NCBI GenBank assembly: GCA_913774355.1
Contig: CAJYGB010000006.1
Location: 186,001 to 250,000, forward strand
Length of the DNA: 64,000 bases
Direction: 5' to 3'
Source of the DNA: an uncultured Chryseobacterium sp.
GTDB lineage: Bacteria; Bacteroidota; Bacteroidia; Flavobacteriales; Weeksellaceae
The position numbers and the translations under genes were made by a program. Positions 26,455-35,090 of this stretch are shown in pieces. The first letter of the stretch is position 1. The number at the start of each line of letters is the position of its first letter. Below the pieces are notes generated by a model that was not told the origin of the DNA, searched no databases, and was given only the letters and a program-made list of their open reading frames with translations.

Positions 26455-26928
26455 ATGCAGATCAGCTTACTTTGTATCGGAAAAACAGATGATAAGGAAA
26501 TTACTTCTTTAATAAATTATTATCTGAAACGCCTTCCTAAGCACTGGAATTTTGAAATTACCGAAATCCCGGATGTAAAAAATGCAAAAAATCTTTCGCC
26601 CGACCTGCTGAAAAAAGAGGAAGGAAAATTATTTCTAAACCACATCGACAGGACGGATCTTGTCATGATACTGGACGAAAAGGGAAAACAGTTCACGAGC
26701 AGGGAATTTGCACAGAAAATAGACGGCTGGATGAACTCCTCAGTAAAAAAAATCCATCTGCTGATCGGGGGTGCTTACGGATTTTCGGAGGAGATGTATT
26801 CCCGGGCTAACGAGAAAGTGTCGCTATCTAAAATGACTTTCACCCATCAGATGATCCGGCTGTTCATTGTTGAACAGGTATACCGAGCCGATCAGATCCT
26901 ACAGGGAAAGCCTTACCACAACGACTGA
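26455..26928 (+). CDS. rlmH: 23S rRNA pseudouridine-1915 N3-methyltransferase
   Basis: 157-residue SPOUT methyltransferase that methylates pseudouridine 1915 in helix 69 of 23S rRNA on assembled ribosomes. Visible: LLIGGAYGFSEEM (SAM-binding knot) at about 102-114, FTHQMIRLFIVEQVYRA and the terminal ILQGKPYHND, all hallmarks of RlmH. Length is exactly typical. It has its own promoter and ends at a strong hairpin shared with the convergent gene. Confidence 0.96.
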   Translation: MQISLLCIGKTDDKEITSLINYYLKRLPKHWNFEITEIPDVKNAKNLSPDLLKKEEGKLFLNHIDRTDLVMILDEKGKQFTSREFAQKIDGWMNSSVKKIHLLIGGAYGFSEEMYSRANEKVSLSKMTFTHQMIRLFIVEQVYRADQILQGKPYHND

Positions 26929-26941
26929 TCCAGGAATGAAA

Positions 26942-26979
26942 TTTCAGGCTCAGGCCGGCACGCCGGCCTGAGCCTGAAA
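26942..26979. terminator. Bidirectional terminator with an 18-bp perfect stem
   Basis: TTTCAGGCTCAGGCCGGC and its exact reverse complement are separated by only two bases. A-rich/T-rich flanks make it work in both directions between convergent rlmH and the PAP2 gene. The stem is unusually long and GC-rich for this genome. Confidence 0.8.
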
Positions 26980-27001
26980 ATATTTTAATTGAATAAATTT
27001 T

Positions 27002-27568
27002 CTATGAAATTGCCGACTGCTTTTGAATCACTTTTTTTGCAAGGATACCAAAAACAATTCCCAGAACGGAACCGGCAAAGGCCCCTACCAGAACATCACC
27101 CGGAAAATGTACCCCTAAGTAAATCCGGCTGTACGAAACAATAACTGCCCAGAGAAAGAGTACATAGGGAAACCATCTGAGTTCACGCCCCAATAGAATA
27201 GTTAAATAAGCGGCCAGGAAAAAAGTATTGGAAGCATGCGAGGAATAAAAACCGAACTGTCCGCCGCATTTCACGATCCTCATAGCGTGCTCCAGGCCAG
27301 GATCATGACACGGCCGAAGCCTTTCAAATCCATACTTGAAAATGCCCGCCAGCTGATCGGAAACCGTAACCCCTATTGCTACGAAGATCAGGATAAAAAC
27401 CAAAGACCGGAGCTTATAATTTTTAAATAAAAAGTAGAAAAAAATAATATACAGCGGCACCCAGATCCAAGTACTGGAAATCAGCATCCAGAACTGGTCG
27501 AAACGGGAGTCTCCCAAATTATTGAGAAACAAAAATATCTTTTTGTCTTCCTGAATAATCTCCTCCAT
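27002..27568 (-). CDS. PAP2 family phosphatase
   Basis: 188 residues, five or six membrane helices. The three PAP2 motifs are visible: KYGFERLRP (K-x6-RP), YSSHASN (PSGH position, with the catalytic His) and SRIYLGVHFPGD (SR-x5-H-x3-D). It would dephosphorylate undecaprenyl diphosphate or another lipid phosphate on the outer side of the inner membrane. The substrate cannot be read from sequence. Five bp separate it from tatA upstream, so they share a transcript. Confidence 0.9.
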   Translation of the reverse strand: MEEIIQEDKKIFLFLNNLGDSRFDQFWMLISSTWIWVPLYIIFFYFLFKNYKLRSLVFILIFVAIGVTVSDQLAGIFKYGFERLRPCHDPGLEHAMRIVKCGGQFGFYSSHASNTFFLAAYLTILLGRELRWFPYVLFLWAVIVSYSRIYLGVHFPGDVLVGAFAGSVLGIVFGILAKKVIQKQSAIS

Positions 27569-27573
27569 CGGTC

Positions 27574-27909
27574 CTATCGGCTTACAGGTCCTTCATACGC
27601 TTCGTCATCTGACGGTTTTGGTTTCGGAGGTTCATTGGATGCCAAAGGATCAGCGATGACATCTTTCTGAGCATCATTCATCGGATTGTAATCTTTCGCT
27701 GCATCTTTTACCTTCTCAATTTCACGTTTTATTTCGGAAACAGGGTTATCCGTTTCCTTCATGATTTCGGTTTTAATATCCTCGACAGCACCCCGCATCT
27801 TACGTACTCCTGATCCCAGGTCACGTGCAATCTGAGGAAGCTTGTCCGGTCCGAATAAGACAACAATTGCAACAGCAATGAGTGCCATTTCTCCAATGCT
27901 TAATTCCAT
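27574..27909 (-). CDS. tatA: Twin-arginine translocase subunit TatA/TatB family
   Basis: 111 residues: a short N-terminal membrane helix (about 5-20), the hinge FGPDKLP, an amphipathic helix (QIARDLGSGVRKMRG) and a long charged, Pro-rich tail. This is the TatA/B layout; a Glu at position 7 of the first helix and the length lean to TatA/B of Bacteroidetes, which usually have a single such protein acting with TatC. tatC is not in the window. First gene of the tatA-PAP2 unit. Confidence 0.9.
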   Translation of the reverse strand: MELSIGEMALIAVAIVVLFGPDKLPQIARDLGSGVRKMRGAVEDIKTEIMKETDNPVSEIKREIEKVKDAAKDYNPMNDAQKDVIADPLASNEPPKPKPSDDEAYEGPVSR

Positions 27910-28061
27910 ACTGTAAAATTACGAAAGATATATGAAATTGGATGTTAAATATTTATTTTTAATGAAATATTAAGTTTTAGCCGGATTATTCGCTGAACCA
28001 GTGGTCGACGAAAATAGTAATTTAAATACGGGCCGGATCAATACTTATCGTTACGTTTACG

Positions 28062-29297
28062 TTATAAAGTCTCTGCTTTTTTAATATCCCTTTTTTTAAA
28101 ATTAAAATAGGTAATTACCACGCTTACCGACATTAAAATAAATGCCAGGAAGAAAGGTGCACCCGGGAATTTCAGCGACGCATCATCCTTGCTGAACTGG
28201 TAATAAAGGCTGGCCATTAACGGTGGCCCTATGGTAGAAGTAATGCTCATTAAACTGGTTAAGGCTCCCTGAAGCTCCCCCTGCTCATTTGCCGCAACAT
28301 TTTTTGTGATCACCGATTGGAGAGACGGCCCGCAGATTCCGCCCAGGCAATAAGGAATAAGAATGGCAAACATCATCCATCCTTCCGTAGCGAAGGAAAA
28401 CAACAGCATCCCGATGGCATACATGCCGAGGCCGATATAAATACTTTTATACTCCCCGAGCTTCGGTGCCGTCCACCTGATCAGGACACCTTGTACCAAT
28501 GCGACCAGGATTCCGACCACTCCCAGGGAAACTCCTACCGTGAATTCCGTCCATTTAAACTGTCCCATCGTAAAAAAGCTCCAGTTGCTCTGTACCGCGT
28601 GACCGGCCACGTACACCAGGAAAAGCGTTGCCACCAATCCGGAAAGCTCAGGATGCTTGAACAGAAACTTCAGCGAACCGATCGGGTTGGCCCGTTTCCA
28701 GTCGAACTCCCTCCTTTTATCCTTATCGAGACTTTCCGGCAGGATAAAATAGCCATACAGGAAATTCAGCAGGCATAGCCCTGCGGCCGCGTAGAAAGGC
28801 ATTCTCGCCCCGAAATGCCCTAAAGCTCCGCCGATCAGGGGGCCGATGATAAAGCCCAGCCCAAATGCAGCCCCGATAAGCCCGAAATTCTTAGCCCGGT
28901 CTTCATCGGTAGAAATATCCGCGATATAAGCACTTGCCGTGGTAAAACTGGCACCCGTAATCCCGGCAATAACCCGGCCTACGAAAAGCAGCCAGATCGT
29001 AGGGGCCAACGCCAGAAACACATAATCTATGGTAAACCCGAAAAGAGAAATCAGGATAATCGGTCTTCTTCCGAACTTGTCGCTCAGGTTTCCGATCACA
29101 GGGGAAAACACAAACTGGGTGAAAGCATAGGCAAAACTCAGCCAACCGCCATACTTTGCCGCTTCCTTTACGTCTCCGTGAATAAGCTCTTCAATGAGTT
29201 TCGGGATCACGGGAATTATGATTCCCAATCCGATAATATCAATCAGCAGGGTAATAAATATAAAGCCGATGGCCGCCTTTTTTCTCGAATTTTCCAT
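28062..29297 (-). CDS. MFS efflux pump of the Tet/TCR type
   Basis: 12-helix major facilitator of 411 residues when started at the ATG at 29297; the frame continues to 29381 but those 28 residues are hydrophilic and lie in repeat DNA. Motif A reads GNLSDKFGRRPI, motif B-like region GFIIGPLIGGALG, and the N-terminal IDIIGLGIIIPVIP is the Tet(A)/TCR signature. Such proteins expel drugs by proton exchange; this branch is chromosomal and its substrate is unknown, so it should not be called a tetracycline resistance gene. Confidence 0.88.
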   Translation of the reverse strand: MENSRKKAAIGFIFITLLIDIIGLGIIIPVIPKLIEELIHGDVKEAAKYGGWLSFAYAFTQFVFSPVIGNLSDKFGRRPIILISLFGFTIDYVFLALAPTIWLLFVGRVIAGITGASFTTASAYIADISTDEDRAKNFGLIGAAFGLGFIIGPLIGGALGHFGARMPFYAAAGLCLLNFLYGYFILPESLDKDKRREFDWKRANPIGSLKFLFKHPELSGLVATLFLVYVAGHAVQSNWSFFTMGQFKWTEFTVGVSLGVVGILVALVQGVLIRWTAPKLGEYKSIYIGLGMYAIGMLLFSFATEGWMMFAILIPYCLGGICGPSLQSVITKNVAANEQGELQGALTSLMSITSTIGPPLMASLYYQFSKDDASLKFPGAPFFLAFILMSVSVVITYFNFKKRDIKKAETL

Positions 29298-29690
29298 AGT
29301 AATGCAAAAATAGTGAAATCGGAGATACGGAGAATTGTCAATTGGTAATTTTGAAGAAGGATGTTGGAAGTGAATATTCAATGGTCAATTTTGCTGCGCA
29401 AGTGAATTTTTAAAGCGGTTAACCATTCACCATTGGTCCGTAGAGATTCATCATGGACTCAATGTGAATGGTCAATAGTCAATTTCGCTGCGCAAGTGAA
29501 TTTTTAAAGCGGCTTACAATTAACCATTGATCCCGAAGGAATTGGCTATTGGCACAATGCGAATCGTGAATCGACAGTTTTGCTGCGCAAATCAGCTTCA
29601 GAGATGATTAAGGCAATTCAGCGTCCACAGCAGAAATTCAACATTAACAATACGACTGATGAGTTTCATAAGGAATATTTAGAAAAGCAA

Positions 29691-29851
29691 TATTCCGTAG
29701 GAATAATATCTGTGTAGGAAAACAGGGTTCAACGCGAGCAGCACGCCGGAGGTGTGCTATCTGACGAAACGTTTAAAAGATAGAACTCCTAAGGAGTTCC
29801 GGACCATATTACTTCTATATATGCTACACAGATATTGCTCCTCCGGAGCAA
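29691..29851. repeat. Four-hairpin structured element, copy 1
   Basis: In order: hairpin TATTCC-GTA-GGAATA (29691-29705); 13-bp stem arm AATATCTGTGTAG (29705-29717); hairpin AGCACGCC-GGA-GGTGTGCT (29740-29758, one mismatch); hairpin GAACTCC-TAA-GGAGTTC (29783-29799); the exact complementary arm CTACACAGATATT (29824-29836); hairpin TTGCTCC-TCC-GGAGCAA (29835-29851). All four small hairpins share a CC-N3-GG tip. The long stem encloses two hairpins and is flanked by the other two. Confidence 0.75.
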
Positions 29852-30122
29852 AGCAATTTTCATAATAAGTTAATAAACTGACTATTGACGCAATGTGAAT
29901 GATCAATGGTCAATTTTGCTGTGCAAGTGAATTTTTAAAGCGATTAACAATCAACCATGCATCCCAAAGGAATTGGCCATTGACACAATGTGAATCGTGA
30001 ATCGGCAGTTTTGTTGCGCAAATCAGCTTTCAGAGATGATTAAGCAATTCAGCATCCACAGCAGAAATTCAACATTGACAATACGACTGATGAGCTTCAT
30101 AAAAGAATATTTAGAAAAATAA

Positions 30123-30283
30123 TATTCCGTAGAAATAATATCTGTATAGGAAAACAGGGTTCAACACGAACAGCACGCCGGAGGTGTACTATCTGACGAA
30201 ACGTTTAAAGGATAGAACTCCTAAGGAGTTCCGGACCATATTTCTTCTATATAAGCTACACAGACATTGCTCCTTCGGAGCAA
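30123..30283. repeat. Four-hairpin structured element, copy 2 (degenerate)
   Basis: Same arrangement as copy 1, 432 bp downstream: 30123-30137, 30172-30190, 30215-30231 and 30267-30283, with the long arms at 30137-30149 and 30256-30268. The GAACTCC hairpin is identical; the last hairpin differs only in its loop (TTC for TCC); the first two and the long stem have lost pairs (GAAATA, GGTGTACT, two A/C mismatches). Confidence 0.7.
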
Positions 30284-30472
30284 AGCAATTTTCGTAATAA
30301 GTTAATAAACTGACTATTGACGCAATGTGAATGATCAATGGTCAATTTTGCTGTGCAAATGAATTTTTAAAGCCGTTAACAATTCAATATTTATGACAAC
30401 CAGGACTACCTTTATAAACTGAGAAGTAATGCTGTCATTTAACCTTCAATCAGAAATAGTAAACTTTGAACC

Positions 30473-30507
30473 AAAAAAAAGCCCTTCATTGCTGAAAGGC
30501 TTTTTTC
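30473..30507 (-). terminator. Intrinsic terminator of secDF
   Basis: AAAAAAGCCCTTCA-TTGC-TGAAAGGCTTTTTT with one mismatch; A-run on one side and T-run on the other make it usable in both directions. It lies 20 bp beyond the secDF stop. Confidence 0.8.
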
Positions 30508-30526
30508 TTATTTATTGTAGTATACT

Positions 30527-33436
30527 TTATTTTGAAGCAAGTACTTCTTTGTCGGACGTTGTTTTACCATGCACTTCGTCTTCTTTTCCTTTTTTAAGGA
30601 AATCATAGGCAATCGCCGATGCCACGAAGATGGATGAATACGTACCGAATCCGATACCGATTAACATCGCAAACATAAATCCTCTCAGGTTATCTCCACC
30701 GAAGATGAAGATGGCCAGGATTACCAGGATCGTTGTAAATGATGTGTTGAATGTTCTACCCAATGTGCTCGAAATAGAGTCATCGAATAACCCTGCCAAT
30801 GTTAAAGATTTCTTCTCTCTCAGGTACTCCCTGATTCTGTCGAAGATAATTACCGTATCGTTGATGGAGTATCCCAATACCGTAAGAATCGCAGCAACAA
30901 AATCCTGGTTAATCTCCATGTTGAATGGCATATATTTATGAAGCAATGAATAAGCTCCGAGGATAATTACCGCATCATGGAATAACGCTGCAACCGCACC
31001 TAAAGAGAACTGCCATTTTCTGAATCGTACCAAAATGTAAATAAAGATCATCGCCAATGCAGCGACTACGGCATAAATTCCGTGGATCTGGATATCGTCA
31101 GCAACAGAAGGTCCTACTTTTTCAGAAGAAACAATTCCGGCGTGATCCTTATCTGCAGATTTGAAGTCTTTCAGTGTAGTTCCTGAAGGCAGGTTTGACT
31201 TTAAACCTTCATATAATTTCTGCTCGATAATCTGATCAGCTTTCAAAGATTCGTCTTCGATAAGGTAATCCGTAGAGATTTTCAGTTGCTTTTCGTTTCC
31301 GAAAGTTTTAGCTTCAACCGAAGAGTTTTTACCGTCTTCCGTTTTGAATAGAGCTACTAATTTTTCTTCAATATCTTCTGCTTTTACATTTTTATCGAAT
31401 CGTACCACGTAGTTTCTACCTCCGGTAAAATCGATACCATATTTAAAGCCGTGCGTAGCGATAGAAATGATACAAACTACCGTTAAAACTGCAGAGAAGA
31501 TATAAGCATATTTTCTTTTTCCGATAAAATCGATCCAGGTATTTCTGAACAGGTTCTTCGTTGCCGGAGTCCATACGGAAAGTCCTTTTCCTTTATTCAA
31601 TCTTGAGAAGATCATGGCTCTGGAAAGCAGTACGGATGTGAATAATGTCATCGCAATACCGATCATCAACGTTAGTGCAAAACCTTTGATAGGTCCTGTC
31701 CCGAAGAAGAACAATACAACAGCTGTTAAGAAAGTCGTCGTGTGACCGTCGATAATCGCATTCAAGGCATGTTTGAAACCGTCTTTGTAAGCTTCAAGAA
31801 TGCTTTTTCCAGCAAATAATTCTTCTTTGGTTCTTTCATAAATAATAACGTTTGTGTCGACCGCAACCGCCATCGTCAGAACGATACCTGCTATACCTGG
31901 AAGAGTAAGCGTAAAGTCACCCGAATCCATAATCCCGAAGATATAGAATAAGTTGATGACCATTGCAATTACCGCATACACACCCGCTCCACCATAGTAG
32001 AAAATGATGTACACGATGATAATAGCAAATGCAATAATGAATGACATCAAACCGGAATCAATAGCTTCCTGTCCTAAAGACGGACCTACCACCGTAGCCT
32101 GAACTACTTTTGCACCGGCAGGAAGTTTACCAGCTCCCAAAACGTCTACCAGTTCCTTCGCTTCTTCCTGGGAGAAGTTTCCTGAGATCTGCGTTCTACC
32201 GTTCGGGATCGCATTTACAACGTTTGGTGCTGTGTATACCCGGTTATCAAGGGTAACTGCTACCGGCTTCCCGACGTTTTTCTCGGTAAGGGTTTTCCAC
32301 TCTTTTGCGCCTTTGGAATCCATCTGCATGTCTACTACGACTCTGCTTAATTCATCGTAGCCGATATTTGCACTTTCCACCGCACCGTCTACCGGGGCTT
32401 TCTGGTTGATGTTTCCTCTGATGGCATATAATACAAGGCTTTCAGCATCGGTAGCTTCCGGCTTGTATCCCCACATGAATTGGGTATATTTGATGTTGGC
32501 AGGACGTAAAGACTGCGCTACTTTGCTGTTTAATATTTTATTTACAGCGGCAGTATCAGATAGTTTTACGTTGGCTACCCCATTGGTTCTTAATTTGTCA
32601 AGGTGCAGAAGATTCATGAAGTTGGTGTTTTTAGCTACTCCCATAGAATCTCCTTTTGCAGCGATTGCAGAGGTTAACGCCTGGAAATAAGGGGCTACTT
32701 CAGGAACCTGCTGTACTTCCCAGAACTGCAGTTTTGCGGAAGTCTGAAGCATCTTTTTCACTTTATCGATGTCCTTCATCCCCGGCATTTCAACGGAAAT
32801 TCTGGCTGTTCCCGGAACCCTCTGAACGTTCGGCTGGATGGCTCCAAGCTTATCGATTCTGGTTCTGATCACTTCGAAAGCCGTTCCTACTGAAGCATCG
32901 ATCTTTCTTTTTACGATACTTTTCACCTGCTCATCCGGTGTGTTGTACTTTACTTCCGTCAACGTAGTGTTCCCGAAAAGCTCCGGATCCGCCAACTTCA
33001 GGTTTGTACCTTTAGCCCTGTTGATTGCATCGAACTGCTCAAAGAAATTGTCGATGTAAGATTTAGTGGAATTCTTCTGAACTTCATCCGTTTTGTTTAA
33101 AGCCTCGATCAGGATCGGGTTGGTGGAATAATTGGTTAAATCATTCACAAGATCCCTTTGGTTGATCTCCAAAAGAACGTTGATCCCGCCTTTAAGGTCA
33201 AGACCAAGCTTCATTTCCTTGTCTTTGGCTTTGGTGTAATAAAGTTTAGTGAATCCCAGATTCAGCGTATCCTTAGAAAGTTTTGCGATCTCTTTCTGAT
33301 ACTTTTCCGGATTGTCTCCTGCAACAGCAGTTGCCTGCCTTTCAATTTTGCCGGCGTACCATGTTGGTAATAGCTCATTTAAGCAAATTAACCCTAGTAC
33401 AATAGCAACAATTGTAATAAGTCCTTTTCCTTGCAT
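30527..33436 (-). CDS. secDF: Protein translocase SecDF fusion
   Basis: 969 residues joining SecD (about 1-640) and SecF (about 660-969), 12 membrane helices in total with a large periplasmic P1 domain (about 90-450). SecD motifs: LGLDLKGG near residue 80, AVDTNVIIYERTKEEL at the start of its C-terminal helices; SecF motifs: YGIDFTGG and GYSINDTVIIFDRIRE. It uses proton flow to pull secreted proteins out of SecYEG. Fused SecDF is usual in Bacteroidetes. Monocistronic here, with a promoter at 33466-33473. Confidence 0.96.
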   Translation of the reverse strand: MQGKGLITIVAIVLGLICLNELLPTWYAGKIERQATAVAGDNPEKYQKEIAKLSKDTLNLGFTKLYYTKAKDKEMKLGLDLKGGINVLLEINQRDLVNDLTNYSTNPILIEALNKTDEVQKNSTKSYIDNFFEQFDAINRAKGTNLKLADPELFGNTTLTEVKYNTPDEQVKSIVKRKIDASVGTAFEVIRTRIDKLGAIQPNVQRVPGTARISVEMPGMKDIDKVKKMLQTSAKLQFWEVQQVPEVAPYFQALTSAIAAKGDSMGVAKNTNFMNLLHLDKLRTNGVANVKLSDTAAVNKILNSKVAQSLRPANIKYTQFMWGYKPEATDAESLVLYAIRGNINQKAPVDGAVESANIGYDELSRVVVDMQMDSKGAKEWKTLTEKNVGKPVAVTLDNRVYTAPNVVNAIPNGRTQISGNFSQEEAKELVDVLGAGKLPAGAKVVQATVVGPSLGQEAIDSGLMSFIIAFAIIIVYIIFYYGGAGVYAVIAMVINLFYIFGIMDSGDFTLTLPGIAGIVLTMAVAVDTNVIIYERTKEELFAGKSILEAYKDGFKHALNAIIDGHTTTFLTAVVLFFFGTGPIKGFALTLMIGIAMTLFTSVLLSRAMIFSRLNKGKGLSVWTPATKNLFRNTWIDFIGKRKYAYIFSAVLTVVCIISIATHGFKYGIDFTGGRNYVVRFDKNVKAEDIEEKLVALFKTEDGKNSSVEAKTFGNEKQLKISTDYLIEDESLKADQIIEQKLYEGLKSNLPSGTTLKDFKSADKDHAGIVSSEKVGPSVADDIQIHGIYAVVAALAMIFIYILVRFRKWQFSLGAVAALFHDAVIILGAYSLLHKYMPFNMEINQDFVAAILTVLGYSINDTVIIFDRIREYLREKKSLTLAGLFDDSISSTLGRTFNTSFTTILVILAIFIFGGDNLRGFMFAMLIGIGFGTYSSIFVASAIAYDFLKKGKEDEVHGKTTSDKEVLASK

Positions 33437-33465
33437 TTTGTTATAACTACGTTAAATTAAGTCGG

Positions 33466-33473
33466 CAAATATA
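33466..33473 (-). promoter_or_regulatory. -7 promoter element of secDF
   Basis: TATATTTG on the minus strand, about 30 bp before the ATG at 33436. No standard -33 TTTG was seen. Confidence 0.5.
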
Positions 33474-33650
33474 ATCATTTTCTTTAATTTTATGAATTTT
33501 AAGTACAGAAATCGTTTATTTTCAGCCATATCGGCAGTCTTATTTTTATATAAGGTTCAATAAGGATTTTGTGGTACAATTGAAATATTTTCAGGGCTTC
33601 GTTGGTATGGAATTTTCATTCAGATTTAATGCACTAAATATCAAATTATT

Positions 33651-35018
33651 ATGAAAAAACTACTTTTTTGCGCAGGTATTTTTTCTTCCTTTATGTTTAA
33701 TGCCCAAAGCATTACCCTGGAAGAATTTGCGACCGGGTTAACCGCACCCGTAGAAATGGTAAACGCGAACGACGCCCGGATGTTCGTCGTACAGCAGAAC
33801 GGCATCATTAAAATTTTACAGGCCAATGGAACAGTAAATTCTACTAATTTTTTAAACATCAGCTCAAAAATCACTTACGGAGGAGAAAGAGGTCTTCTCG
33901 GACTAGCATTTCACCCGCAGTATCCGACGAACGGGTATTTTTTTGTTTATTACAACGATACGGGCGGGAATATTACGGTCGCCCGTTACACCAGGAGCTC
34001 AACAAATCCTGATGTAGCCGATCCTTCCACGGAAAAGATCATCCTGAACGTCCCGAAACCATTTGACAATCACAACGGAGGAAGCATTCATTTTGCACCG
34101 GACGGTTATCTTTGGGTAGTAACCGGAGACGGCGGGAGCGGCGGGGACCCGAACAACAATGCCCAGAACAAAAATTCCCTCTTAGGAAAACTGCTGAGGC
34201 TGGACATCAATGCTACCGGAGCTTACAATATTCCGGCGGGAAATCCTTTTGTTGGAATCGATGGTGCGGATGAAGTCTGGGCTTACGGGTTGAGAAATGC
34301 CTGGAAATTTAATTTCGATACGGTTTCCGGCAATGTGATGATTGCGGATGTCGGCCAGGGCCAGATCGAAGAGATCAACCGGATGCCTTTGACGCAGGCC
34401 GGAATCAATTACGGATGGAGGTGCTATGAAGGCAATAGCGCATATAACACGACAGGCTGCGCCGCTCAGTCCACCATGACGTTTCCGGTGGCCGCTTACG
34501 ATCATTCGGGAGGAAAATGTTCCATTACCGGAGGCTATGTGTACCGTGGAACACAATATCCGGCATTGCAGGGCAGGTATTTCTTTGCCGACTACTGTTC
34601 TACCCAGATCGGAAGCCTGAATCCGGATGATTCCATCACCTGGAGCGCCGCCTCTACCGGGAATAATTTTTCTACTTTCGGGGTGAATAATCAGAATGAA
34701 CTTTTTGTAGCCGCGGTAAACAGCGGAAAAATCTTCAGGGTTACGACTTCCGCTGTTCTGGGCACCCAGGAAAACGACCTGTCAACATCCATAAAAGTAT
34801 ATCCTAACCCAGCTTCCAAAACCATTTTCATTGAAGGCGTAAAGGACAAGAATGCAACCGTTGAAATCTATAATTTTGAAGGAAGAAAAGTGCTGGATCA
34901 AGGAAAAATTGACAGCGACAACAGCATCAATATTTCAGGAATTCCTGCGGGTGCCTATTTCATCAATATCAATTCGGGAAATCTTAAATCGTATAGCAAA
35001 AAGTTGATAATCAAATAA
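33651..35018 (+). CDS. Secreted PQQ-dependent sugar dehydrogenase-like protein with T9SS signal
   Basis: 455 residues: signal peptide (1-19, cleavage near FNAQS), a six-bladed beta-propeller (about 22-365) of the soluble glucose dehydrogenase/aldose sugar dehydrogenase family, and a type IX secretion C-terminal domain (about 383-455, starting VYPNPASK). Family landmarks include GERGLLGLAFHPQY, HNGGSIHFAPDG, GDGGSGGDPNN and the AYGLRNAWKF strand with the catalytic-site Arg. It would oxidise sugars or a related polyol outside the cell if PQQ is supplied; many bacterial relatives have unknown substrates. Monocistronic. Confidence 0.88.
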   Translation: MKKLLFCAGIFSSFMFNAQSITLEEFATGLTAPVEMVNANDARMFVVQQNGIIKILQANGTVNSTNFLNISSKITYGGERGLLGLAFHPQYPTNGYFFVYYNDTGGNITVARYTRSSTNPDVADPSTEKIILNVPKPFDNHNGGSIHFAPDGYLWVVTGDGGSGGDPNNNAQNKNSLLGKLLRLDINATGAYNIPAGNPFVGIDGADEVWAYGLRNAWKFNFDTVSGNVMIADVGQGQIEEINRMPLTQAGINYGWRCYEGNSAYNTTGCAAQSTMTFPVAAYDHSGGKCSITGGYVYRGTQYPALQGRYFFADYCSTQIGSLNPDDSITWSAASTGNNFSTFGVNNQNELFVAAVNSGKIFRVTTSAVLGTQENDLSTSIKVYPNPASKTIFIEGVKDKNATVEIYNFEGRKVLDQGKIDSDNSINISGIPAGAYFININSGNLKSYSKKLIIK

Positions 35019-35034
35019 ATTTTTCAAATTATTT

Positions 35035-35090
35035 TCAGACAGTTTTCAGGGCCTCATTCAAACTTGTTTTGACCGGGGCTTTTTTAGTAA
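35035..35090. terminator. Possible terminator between convergent genes
   Basis: An imperfect hairpin around GGGCCTCATTCAAAC / GTTTTGACCGGGGC is followed by a T-run (35079-35084) and would end the dehydrogenase transcript; it overlaps the 3' end of the convergent membrane protein gene. Confidence 0.5.

Larger units (their letters stand above)
29371..30372. repeat. Tandem repeat of 431-432 bp, two full units plus partial ends
   Basis: The non-coding stretch between the MFS gene and secDF is a tandem duplication. Unit 1 is 29461-29891, unit 2 29892-30323, and a partial third unit runs to about 30372; a shorter partial copy precedes unit 1 (about 29371-29460). Units differ by scattered substitutions and a few indels (estimated at 10 to 15 percent). 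Each unit has two short subrepeats around TTTTGCTGCGCAA and a block of four hairpins. No coding frame of note survives in either unit, and no transposase is nearby. Confidence 0.85.

Noticed and set aside
28317..28778. 153-codon frame antisense to the MFS pump
   Set aside because: High His/Gln/Arg mix and complete overlap with a clear transporter gene.
28062..29297. Acquired tetracycline resistance gene
   Set aside because: Same superfamily, but no mobile context and chromosomal members of this family have other or unknown substrates.
29371..30372. CRISPR array
   Set aside because: Repeat period is 431-432 bp with no short repeat/spacer alternation and no cas genes.
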